Part shown: positions 50,622 to 59,200 of the stretch, in pieces
Position numbering within the stretch: position 1 is the stretch's first letter
How the letters are laid out: every line of letters starts with the position of its first letter
From: Photobacterium sp. TY1-4
GTDB taxonomy: Bacteria > Pseudomonadota > Gammaproteobacteria > Enterobacterales > Vibrionaceae
Direction: 5' to 3'
Assembly (NCBI RefSeq): GCF_025398175.1
Contig: NZ_CP099734.1
Span: forward strand, 2,976,001 to 3,040,000
Length of the DNA: 64,000 nt
Translations under genes and position numbers: made by a program
The notes under the pieces: generated by a model
The model's input: the letters and a program-made list of their open reading frames with translations, nothing else
The model's database searches: none
Told to the model about the DNA's origin: nothing

Positions 50622-53027
50622 ATGAAATACGGCTATTTTGACAATGACAACCGCGAGTATGTCATCACCCGCCCAGACGTCCCGGCGCCATGGACCAACT
50701 ATCTGGGAACCGAAAAGTTCTGCACCGTGATTTCGCACAACGCAGGCGGTTACTCTTTCTATCAATCACCGGAATATAACCGGATCACCAAATTCCGCGC
50801 CAACGCCAGCTTCGATCGTCCGGGCCACTACGTGTACCTGCGCGATGACGTCAGCGGAGATTACTGGTCCATTTCCTGGCAACCGGTGGCCAAAAGCCTG
50901 GAAGAAGCCACCTATGAAGTCCGTCACGGCCTGTCTTACTCCACCTTCAAGTGTGACTATAACGGTATCTCAGCCCGCAAGACCCTATTTGTTCCCAAAG
51001 GGGAAGACGCTGAAATCTGGGATGTGGTGATCAAAAACGACAGTGACACCCCACGTACCCTATCGGCGTTCTCGTTTGTCGAGTTCTCGTTCAGCCATAT
51101 TCAGTCGGACAACCAGAACCACCAGATGAGCCTGTACTCGTCCGGGACTTCCTACGAAGATGGGGTGATCCTATGCGATCTGTACTACAACACCGATGAC
51201 TTTACCGGCTTTTACTACCTGGCTTCGAGCTTCGACCCAGACAGCTTTGACGGCCAGCGCGACGCCTTTATCGGCCCTTACCGGGACGAGTCCAACCCGC
51301 TTGCCGTCGAGCAAGGTCGATGCAGCAACAAGGTCCAGACCTGTTACAACCAGTGTGGTTCGCTGCATAAACAATTTACCCTCCAGCCGGGCGAAGAGAT
51401 CCGCTTTAACTTCATTCTCGGCATCGGCAAGCACGAAGCCGCCCGGGTACGCGCCAAGTATCAGGATTTTGCCGAAGTTGATGCGGCGCTCGAAGCGATC
51501 AAAGCCCACTGGGACAGCCGTTGCAACAAGTTCCAAGTGAAGACACCGAACGAAGGCCTGGACACCATGATCAACGCATGGACCCTGTACCAGGCTGAAA
51601 CCTGTGTGGTGTGGTCCCGTTTTGCCTCCTTCATCGAAGTCGGTGGCCGTACCGGTCTGGGCTACCGCGATACCGCTCAGGATGCGATTTCAGTCCCTCA
51701 CTCGAACCCAGGCTCGACCCGTAAGCGTCTGGTTGATCTTCTGCGTGGCCAGGTGAAAGCCGGTTACGGTCTGCACCTGTTCGATCCGGACTGGTTCGAT
51801 CCAGAGAAAGCCGACGTGAAACCATCGAAGTCACCCACCGTCGTCCCGACACCAAGTGACGAAGACAAGATCCACGGTATCAAGGACACCTGTTCTGATG
51901 ACCACCTCTGGCTTGTACCGACCATCATTAACTACATTCAGGAAACCGGCGAAGAAAGCTTCCTTGATGAAGTGATCCCGTATGCCGATGGCGGTAATGC
52001 GACCGTTTACGAGCACATGAAAGCAGCGCTGGACTTCTCCGCAGAATACGTGGGTCAAACCGGTATTTGTAAAGGTCTGCGCGCTGACTGGAATGACTGT
52101 CTGAACCTGGGCGGCGGCGAATCAGCGATGGTTTCTTTCCTGCACTTCTGGGCCCTGCAAGAGTTCGTCGCTCTGGCGAAGCACAAAGGTAAAGCGGCAG
52201 ATATCGAGAAATACACCGAAATGGCAGCGAACGTGCGTGAAGCATGTGAACAACACCTGTGGGATGACGAAGGCGGTTGGTACATCCGGGGTCTGACAAA
52301 GGACGGCGACAAAATCGGGACAGCACAGCAAACCGAAGGCCGTGTGCACCTTGAGTCAAACACGCTGGCGGTGCTCTCTGGCCTGGCCTCTCAAGAGCGC
52401 GGTGAGAAAGCAATGGATGCCGTGGATGAAAACCTGTTCTCTGAGTACGGTCTGCACCTGAACTCGCCATCTTTCGCGACACCGAACGATGACATCGGCT
52501 TCGTGACACGCGTATACCAAGGCGTGAAAGAAAACGGTGCCATCTTCTCGCATCCAAACCCATGGGCCTGGGTGGCCGAAGCCAAACTGGGCCGTGGCGA
52601 CCGGGCCATGAAGTTCTATGACGCGCTGAACCCATATAACCAGAATGACATGATCGAGAAGCGGGTTGCTGAACCTTACTCTTACGTGCAGTTCATCATG
52701 GGGCGCGACCACGAAAGCCATGGCCGTGCCAACCACCCATGGCTCACGGGGACGTCTGGCTGGGCATACTTTGCCGTGACGAACTTCATTCTGGGCGTGC
52801 AAACGGGCTTCAATGGCCTGACGGTTGAGCCATGTATTCCGACAGCCTGGCCGGGCTTCGAAGTCAGCCGCCAGTGGCGTGGTGCGACCTTCAACATCAA
52901 GGTCGAAAACCCGGATCACGTCAGCAAAGGGGTTGTCTCGGTCACTCTGAACGGCGAAGCGATTGACGGCGCGATTCCGGCGCAACCGGCTGGCTCAGTC
53001 AACACCGTCACGGTGATCATGGGCTAA
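50622..53027 (+). CDS. chbP: Chitobiose phosphorylase (GH94)
   Basis: 801 residues, the same length I remember for Vibrio proteolyticus ChBP. N-terminal beta-sandwich (1-270), helical linker, (alpha/alpha)6 barrel (about 315-730) and C-terminal beta-sheet. General acid D492 lies in RADWNDCLNLGGGESA, the published position. Phosphate-site residues are in EVGGRTGLGYRDTAQDA and ERHES-like GRDHESHGRANHPWLTG. It splits (GlcNAc)2 with phosphate to GlcNAc-1-P and GlcNAc, saving ATP. It starts 6 nt after the GH20 gene and is followed by a strong hairpin. Codon use drifts to more A/T-ending third positions after about 51.6 kb compared with the genes upstream. Confidence 0.96.
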   Translation: MKYGYFDNDNREYVITRPDVPAPWTNYLGTEKFCTVISHNAGGYSFYQSPEYNRITKFRANASFDRPGHYVYLRDDVSGDYWSISWQPVAKSLEEATYEVRHGLSYSTFKCDYNGISARKTLFVPKGEDAEIWDVVIKNDSDTPRTLSAFSFVEFSFSHIQSDNQNHQMSLYSSGTSYEDGVILCDLYYNTDDFTGFYYLASSFDPDSFDGQRDAFIGPYRDESNPLAVEQGRCSNKVQTCYNQCGSLHKQFTLQPGEEIRFNFILGIGKHEAARVRAKYQDFAEVDAALEAIKAHWDSRCNKFQVKTPNEGLDTMINAWTLYQAETCVVWSRFASFIEVGGRTGLGYRDTAQDAISVPHSNPGSTRKRLVDLLRGQVKAGYGLHLFDPDWFDPEKADVKPSKSPTVVPTPSDEDKIHGIKDTCSDDHLWLVPTIINYIQETGEESFLDEVIPYADGGNATVYEHMKAALDFSAEYVGQTGICKGLRADWNDCLNLGGGESAMVSFLHFWALQEFVALAKHKGKAADIEKYTEMAANVREACEQHLWDDEGGWYIRGLTKDGDKIGTAQQTEGRVHLESNTLAVLSGLASQERGEKAMDAVDENLFSEYGLHLNSPSFATPNDDIGFVTRVYQGVKENGAIFSHPNPWAWVAEAKLGRGDRAMKFYDALNPYNQNDMIEKRVAEPYSYVQFIMGRDHESHGRANHPWLTGTSGWAYFAVTNFILGVQTGFNGLTVEPCIPTAWPGFEVSRQWRGATFNIKVENPDHVSKGVVSVTLNGEAIDGAIPAQPAGSVNTVTVIMG

Positions 53028-53034
53028 CCCGGAT

Positions 53035-53063
53035 CGGGGGTGGGCTGCCCACCCCCGTTTTTT
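53035..53063 (+). terminator. Hairpin between chbP and the phosphohexomutase gene
   Basis: 10-bp stem cgggggtggg / cccacccccg (53035-53044 with 53048-53057) followed by tttttt. It looks like a full terminator inside the operon, so the mutase may be expressed by read-through or its own promoter. Confidence 0.85.
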
Positions 53064-53110
53064 GAAAACCATCTTTCAAGCCAAGGCTTGGTAAGAAAAA
53101 GGAGTGCCAC

Positions 53111-54523
53111 ATGATCAAATTTGGAACCGGCGGCTGGCGAGCCCTGATCGGCGAAGAGTTTACCCAGGCTAATGTCCGGCGCGTCGCCCAGGCGGTTGCC
53201 AATATCATCATCGCAGAAGAAGCCACCGACCGGGGCTTTGTGATCGGCTATGACCGACGCTTCCTGTCCGACAAGGCCGCCGTCTGGTTTTCTGAAGTGT
53301 TGGCCGGAAACGGCATTGTCGTCAGCTTCATCGACAAGTATGTCCCGACCCCGGTGGTGATGTTCCAGTCCCGGGCGATCGGCGCCCTATATTCGGCCTG
53401 TATTACCGCATCGCACAACCCGGCCGACTACAACGGCATTAAGGTCTTTATTGAAGGCGGCCGGGACGCTGACGAAATCATCACCGAGAAAATCGAAACA
53501 CAAATTGCCGGGCTCACTGATGCGGATATCCGGCGCCTGGATTTTACGCAGGCCAAAGCCTCCGGGCAGATTGAGCTCATCAACCCGATGAATGAATTTG
53601 TCGATAGCATTATCGACTTCATCGACATCGAAGCCATCAAAAAAGCCCGGCTGTGCGTGCTGATCGATCCCATGTTCGGGGTGGCCAAGAACGCCCTGCA
53701 GACGGTATTGATCACGGCCCGCTGCGATGTGGATGTGATCAACGATGGCCAGAATCCGTCCTTTGGCGGCCTGATGCCCTCGCCCAGTGCCGCGACCCTG
53801 TACCGGCTCAAACACTTAGTGGCCCACGAAGGCTATGACATCGGCATCGGGACTGACGGCGATGCCGATCGCCTCGGCATCATTGATGAAAAGGGCAACT
53901 TCATTCACCCCAATGAAGTCATGCTACTGCTCTATTACTACCTCCTGGAATACAAAGGCTGGAAAGGCTCTGTGGTGCGTAACATTGCCACCACCCATTT
54001 GCTGGATAAGGTCGCCGCAGCCCATCAGGAGAAAAGCTTTGAAGTGCCGGTCGGCTTTAAGCATATCAGCGCCCAGATGGATGCTGATGACGCCCTGATT
54101 GGCGGCGAGAGCTCCGGCGGCCTGACGATTCGCGGCCATATCAAGGGCAAAGACGGCGTCTTCGCCTCCAGCCTGCTGGTCGAGATGATCAGCGTCACCG
54201 GCAAAAAACTGTCAGAAATGCTCGATGAAATTTACGACAAATACGGCTACGCCTACACCGCAGAAGGTGACTGTCATTTCCGGCCGGAAGAGCGCCAGCG
54301 CCTGTACGACAAGATCTATGTCGAAAAAGCGCTGCCGGACTTCGGCTATGCCATTGAGAAGGTCAGCTATGCCGACGGCGCCAAGGTCTATTTCGAAAAC
54401 GGCGGCTGGGCCCTGGCCCGCTTCTCCGGTACCGAGCCGCTGCTGCGCCTGTTTGCCGAAATGGCCGATCAGCAGCAGGCCGAGCAGGTGGTCGCACAGT
54501 TGAAAAGTTTTCTGGACGTTTGA
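53111..54523 (+). CDS. Alpha-D-phosphohexomutase (probable GlcNAc-1-P / GlcNAc-6-P mutase)
   Basis: 470 residues, phosphoglucomutase/phosphomannomutase family. Phosphoserine S101 in CITASHNPADYNGIKV, Mg-binding loop GTDGDADRLGIID, sugar-binding loop GGESSGGLTIRGH and phosphate loop RFSGTEPLLRLF are intact. Context next to chitobiose phosphorylase indicates the role: isomerising GlcNAc-1-P to GlcNAc-6-P for NagA. Proteins of this subgroup are often just labelled phosphomannomutase, and specificity cannot be read from sequence. AAGGAG at 53098 sets the start. It is convergent with the glycosyltransferase gene of the NRPS operon. Confidence 0.9.
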   Translation: MIKFGTGGWRALIGEEFTQANVRRVAQAVANIIIAEEATDRGFVIGYDRRFLSDKAAVWFSEVLAGNGIVVSFIDKYVPTPVVMFQSRAIGALYSACITASHNPADYNGIKVFIEGGRDADEIITEKIETQIAGLTDADIRRLDFTQAKASGQIELINPMNEFVDSIIDFIDIEAIKKARLCVLIDPMFGVAKNALQTVLITARCDVDVINDGQNPSFGGLMPSPSAATLYRLKHLVAHEGYDIGIGTDGDADRLGIIDEKGNFIHPNEVMLLLYYYLLEYKGWKGSVVRNIATTHLLDKVAAAHQEKSFEVPVGFKHISAQMDADDALIGGESSGGLTIRGHIKGKDGVFASSLLVEMISVTGKKLSEMLDEIYDKYGYAYTAEGDCHFRPEERQRLYDKIYVEKALPDFGYAIEKVSYADGAKVYFENGGWALARFSGTEPLLRLFAEMADQQQAEQVVAQLKSFLDV

Positions 54524-54637
54524 AGCAACATGGCGCCTTGAAGCACCACTGCCGCTTCAGGGCGCCGGAATCGTGAAGTCCTGTTGAAACAGCTTAGCTG
54601 TTATTTTCGCAAACCTTTGGTTTCGGTTTTTTGCGTC

Positions 54638-54665
54638 AAGGGTAGCCCGGCTACCCTTTTCTTTC
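54638..54665 (+). terminator. Terminator after the phosphohexomutase gene
   Basis: 9-bp stem aagggtagc / gctaccctt (54638-54646 with 54650-54658, loop ccg) followed by a T-rich tail. It marks the boundary between the chitin operon and the convergent NRPS operon. Confidence 0.85.
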
Positions 54666-54678
54666 TTTCGACGACGAT

Positions 54679-55542
54679 TCAAGAGGCGATACTTTCGCGG
54701 CACACATCCACAATCTCCCACCAGTGTCCCGTCAGCAGTTGCTGGGTTTGCGGCAATTGATGCTTGTCGTGGGTGTAGTGCAAATTGTGCAGCAAGGACT
54801 GCTCCCGCTCGGCCGTATTCTTTTCATGCGGCAGATGAATCGCAACCGGCGCTTCAATCACATTGAGCCGCTTGTGTTGCTGCGCCAATCGCAAAGCCAG
54901 TTCAATATCTTCGCCACCCCAGGATTGATAGTGCTCATCAAACCCGCCAATCGCCAATAGATCTTGCGTCTTGCAGGAGGCATGACAGGTCCAGAAGATC
55001 ACCCAGCAATGTAAGACCCGGGACAGATCATAATTGACCGACTCAAAAAAGTGCCGTCGGCAATCATGGTATTTCGCGTCTGCAAGCAAATACTCAAAGA
55101 GCGCCTCCCGATCCATCTGGTCAAATGCCGAGGCGATACTGCCCTGGTTATTCGCCTCCATCGCATCAAACCCGAGCGCTTCGCCAATCAGCACGTCGCC
55201 CTTGCCCTGGCTGAGGGCATCGTAGTGCACCTGCAGCAGGTTTTCCCGCCCGTACATCCCGGAATCAAAAAACAGCATGTATTGAAACGTGCTGTGTTGG
55301 ATCCCGATATTCCGTGCTTTGGCCACGCGATATCCTTGATCACTTTGATAATGGTATTGAATGTTGATCTGATCCCGGAATGAATCCACCACCTGCCGGG
55401 TCTGATCCGTCGAGCCGTCATCAATCACAATCACCTCGTAACGTGAGGAGTGAAAGGTTTGCTCTGCCAGCGACTTTAATGTACGGCTGAGTAGTTCTGC
55501 CCGGTTATATGTCGGCACGATCACCGAAATGCCATCTTTCAT
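54679..55542 (-). CDS. GT2 glycosyltransferase with GT7-like C-terminal region
   Basis: The frame opens at 55572, but ATG 55542 (MKDGISVIVPTYNRAELL) has GAGAGG upstream and gives 287 residues. GT-A fold: IVPTYNR (8-14), nucleotide site IDDGSTD (40-46), YRVAKARNIGIQHS. The metal motif position reads FFDSGM (91-96), a D-S-G instead of D-x-D. The C-terminal region carries GGFDEHYQSWGGEDIELALR (199-218), the W-G-G-E-D acceptor motif of GT7 and chondroitin-polymerase-like enzymes, which transfer hexoses or N-acetylhexosamines. No membrane helix. It is last in the NRPS operon, 73 nt after the acetyltransferase. I infer that it glycosylates the peptide product; donor and acceptor are unknown. Confidence 0.85.
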   Translation of the reverse strand: MKDGISVIVPTYNRAELLSRTLKSLAEQTFHSSRYEVIVIDDGSTDQTRQVVDSFRDQINIQYHYQSDQGYRVAKARNIGIQHSTFQYMLFFDSGMYGRENLLQVHYDALSQGKGDVLIGEALGFDAMEANNQGSIASAFDQMDREALFEYLLADAKYHDCRRHFFESVNYDLSRVLHCWVIFWTCHASCKTQDLLAIGGFDEHYQSWGGEDIELALRLAQQHKRLNVIEAPVAIHLPHEKNTAEREQSLLHNLHYTHDKHQLPQTQQLLTGHWWEIVDVCRESIAS

Positions 55543-55615
55543 GTTTCCTCTCCCTAAAACCCAATGTCGCACTCACATAGCCCCCATGCACCGCTGACGC
55601 GGCGGGGGGCAAAAA

Positions 55616-56266
55616 CTAAAGTTGCCGGATCACCCGCGCCGGATTCCCGGCCACCACCGTATTGGCCGGAACATCTTTCGTCACCACGGCATGGGCCCCG
55701 ATGACGGCATGATCGCCGACCGTGACCCCTTTCATGATCGAAACATGATTGCCAATCCAGACCGAATGGCCGATCACCACCGGCCTGACATCCAGACGGT
55801 TCACTTCATCCGGATCGCCTCGCCTCACCAGATCATGGCCGTCACAGTCCATGATCGATACCATGGTCCCGCAAACCACCTGATCACCGAGCACCACCTT
55901 GTCATAGGCGACAATGCAGGCACCCTGCAGCACCACGTTGTTACCGATCAGAATTTGGCCCGCCGGCCGGCCTGCGCGCTGCACACTGGTCAGCTTGGTC
56001 ACCGTACTCGCAAATGCCGGGGCAAAACTTGAATCAATGTAGCTGCCGCCCCCAATCACGATGCGCCCCGAGTGCTGCTGAGTTTGTGCCGCCTTCTCCA
56101 AGGGTTGGCCCGACATCAAGGTCAGGTAGACCCGGGGCTCCCCGACAAACGTCACCGACGCATCCACCGTGGCCCCGAACTGTCGGAGCCTGGTTTTTAT
56201 CGCGGCCTGATCGGCCTCCTCGTCGTAAGAACCTGACAACACCCGTTCATCGTAGTAATAAGCCAT
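55616..56266 (-). CDS. Left-handed beta-helix O-acetyltransferase
   Basis: ATG 56266 (MAYYYDERVLSGSYDEEADQ) with a GGGGA site gives 216 residues; the longer frame to 56311 only overlaps the NRPS. An N-terminal ~75-residue cap is followed by hexapeptide repeats (about 78-216): IGNNVVLQGACIVAY, VVLGDQVVCGTMVSIM, VVIGHSVWIGNHVSIM, and the family ending GAHAVVTKDVPANTVVAGNP. A catalytic His is likely in DCDGHDL. It resembles NodL/LacA/VatD-type CoA acetyltransferases acting on sugars or antibiotics. It lies 4 nt after the NRPS stop, so it is coupled. Probable acetylation of the product or its sugar. Confidence 0.88.
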   Translation of the reverse strand: MAYYYDERVLSGSYDEEADQAAIKTRLRQFGATVDASVTFVGEPRVYLTLMSGQPLEKAAQTQQHSGRIVIGGGSYIDSSFAPAFASTVTKLTSVQRAGRPAGQILIGNNVVLQGACIVAYDKVVLGDQVVCGTMVSIMDCDGHDLVRRGDPDEVNRLDVRPVVIGHSVWIGNHVSIMKGVTVGDHAVIGAHAVVTKDVPANTVVAGNPARVIRQL

Positions 56267-56270
56267 ACCG

Positions 56271-59200
56271 TCATTCCCCGGTTGAAGATGCCGTTGCGGC
56301 AAACTGAGCAACCAGCCCTTTCATGGCCTGACCGACCTGGGTCAATGCATCCCGGCAAACCTGCGGATGGTTGGCCCGGGCCTGGAGTTGCAGGCCGTCA
56401 TCCCAAAGATAAATCAGTTCTAGATCAAAGAGTTGACCGCGAACCACAGACTTATGGGCATCCGCAGCAAGGTAAATGCTGTAACACCCCGGTTCCTGAT
56501 CCGGTGATAACTGGCTGAACGGATGCGAGGGCGACGTGGCCAGAGCATCCACCACCCGAGCAAAGAAGGCCGGTAAATTCTCGACCCCCGTGAAGTCCAC
56601 GCGTACCAGGCGGCAGACATCCGGCGTCATGCTAATGTTCAAGGTCAGCACGGTTTGCCCGCTCACTGCGCCAAGCGCATAGATCAGCAACCCGGTGATG
56701 AGCTCCTCCCGGGAGACATCCAGCTGACGCCGCAAGGCTTCCAGGGCCGGACCGGAGGCGTCGCCCAGATCATCCTCCCAGGTATCCCGGCCGGAAGCCG
56801 GAACCGATGGCGCTTCCGGGAACGGCATTGCATAACAACGAACGCTTTGGCTGGCCTCAGATGCGCGGTCATACCAGGCTGCCAGCCTTGAGATGGAGCC
56901 GTGTTCCAGAATATCGATCGCCGAGACATGCATGTCCTGATCGGCCAGCGCCTTCTGGACCAGCACGACATGAAAGGAGTTGCCGCCGAGGTCGAAGAAA
57001 TTGTCGGTAAAGCCAATCTCTGCCGTTGGCAGGATGGCTGCCCAGACCTGGTAGATCCGCTCTTCGGTTCGGGACTGGGCAGTGGTCCTGCCCGTCTCCG
57101 CCGGATCGCGGGCGATCTCCGGAAAGTGCTTGCGATCAATCTTGCCGTTGGCGGTTTTCGGGAAGTCCGCCAGCTGCGCCCAGGCTTCCGGCACCATATA
57201 GCCCGGCAAATGGGCCCGGACATGCTGCCGAAGCTGCTCTGCTTCAACCTTGCTGTCAGCTTGATAGAAGGCGCACAGGAAACCTTCAGCAAAGCCCTGC
57301 ACCTGACGCTCTCTCACCAAACAGACCGCATCGTGAACGGCCGGATGTCGCTTCAGGACGGATTCAATTTCATGCAGCTCAATGCGGTGCCCTTTCACTT
57401 TCACCTGATGATCAAGCCGCCCCTGAATACACAACTCTCCCGAAGGCAGCCAGTACGCCAGATCGCCCGTCCGGTACATCCGCTGCCCCGGCTGAAACGG
57501 ATTATCAACAAATGCCTCGGCGGTTTTATCCGGCAACCGGTGATACCCCCGGGCCAGCCCCATTCCGGCAATATAGAGCTCCCCCTGCGTCCCCATCGGG
57601 CACAAGCGGCGGTGCTGATCCAGCACGTACACCAGCGTGTTATCAATCGGCCGGCCGACTTTGCTGCGGTCGGCTTGGGTCAGTTCGCAAACAGTTGACC
57701 AGACCGTCGTTTCCGTCGGACCGTACACATTAAAGATCCGCGCCGGACTATGATTGCGAATCGTCTCGACCAGCTCAAAGCCCACATATTCACCGCCCAT
57801 CAGGACTTCCCGGATCCCCCGGAAGCACTGCAAGGTCGGGTCAAACGCCAGAAACATCTTCATCCGGGTCGGCGTAAACTGCAGCGTCGTGATGTCTTCT
57901 TTCCGGATCAACGCGCTCAGTAAGGACATATCCTGCTGCTGTCGACGGCTGGCAATCACCAACTGAGCGCCGGTCAGTAACGGTAGGAAAAATTCCAGAA
58001 CAAAAATATCAAACGAGAAGGTCGTCAGCACCAGAACGGTTTTCTGGGTCATCTCGCCGAGTGAGCGCGCCATCCCGTTGATGAAGTTCACCACCGACAC
58101 GTTTTCGATCATGACCCCCTTGGGCTGCCCGGTAGAGCCCGAGGTGTAAATGACATAAGCCAGGTGGTGCGGGTCATAAGAGACCGAGGGGCGGCTCTGC
58201 GGCCGGTCGGCCCATGCCTCGGGCGAAGCGCTGACGATCGGACCGGCAAACAGCGATTTCGCCACCTCCGGCTGATCAGTGATCAGACACGCGACCCCGG
58301 CATTTGCAACCATGTACTGCAACCGCTCCTGCGGAAAATCAGGATCCAGGGGCACGTAGGCCATGCCTGCTTTCAGCACGGCCAGAATCGCCACCGCCAG
58401 GTCCGCAGACGGCGCCACCATGATGGCGACCCTGGCCTGCGGCTGGCCCAGCGTTTCAAGCAAGCCGTGCGCCAGTTGGTTCGCCCGCTCATCCAGCGCC
58501 CGGTAGGTCAGCTTCTGACCCTGGCTCCGGCATGCCTGCTGCATCGGCGCGCGATCCACCTGCTGGTGAAAACGTTCAATCAGGGTGCCGGGACCGGTGA
58601 TCGGGTGGGCCGTTTGGTTGAGGGTATGGAGCAGCCGCTCGCGCTCTGCCGCCGGGATCCCGTCAATCTGCGTCAGCGGCTGAGACAGCGGCATGTCGGC
58701 CAGCCGCTGCAGCAACACCGACAGGGACTGGAGCAGTTGCGCAACTCTGTTCGGTGCGATCATCTGCTCGGCAAATGAGCATGCAACGGTCAGGGCGTCC
58801 CGGTAGCGATACACATCAATAATCAAGTCCGCTTTGACCTGCCGGTGGTGCAACTGGATCTCGCGAACCTGGAGACCGCCGTCTGACAGGTCGATCGCAT
58901 CATGCATGGCAAACAGAGTATCGAACAGGGGCTGCCGGCTGGGATCCCGCGGCGCACGGACTGCGTCGACCAGGTGCTCAAACGCAAAATCCTGATGGGC
59001 GACGGCTTCGGCAAGCTGCTGCTGGATCAGGGTCAGGTACTGCGCTAGCGTAGCTTGCGCATGGCTGGTGCTCCTGAAAGGCAACACTCGCATAAAGACC
59101 CCGGGCATCGACACCACTTCCGGCAAATCCCGCCCGGCAACCGGAACCCCGATGATCACATCATCCTGGCCGCTAAAACGGTGGAGCGTCAGGGCATACG

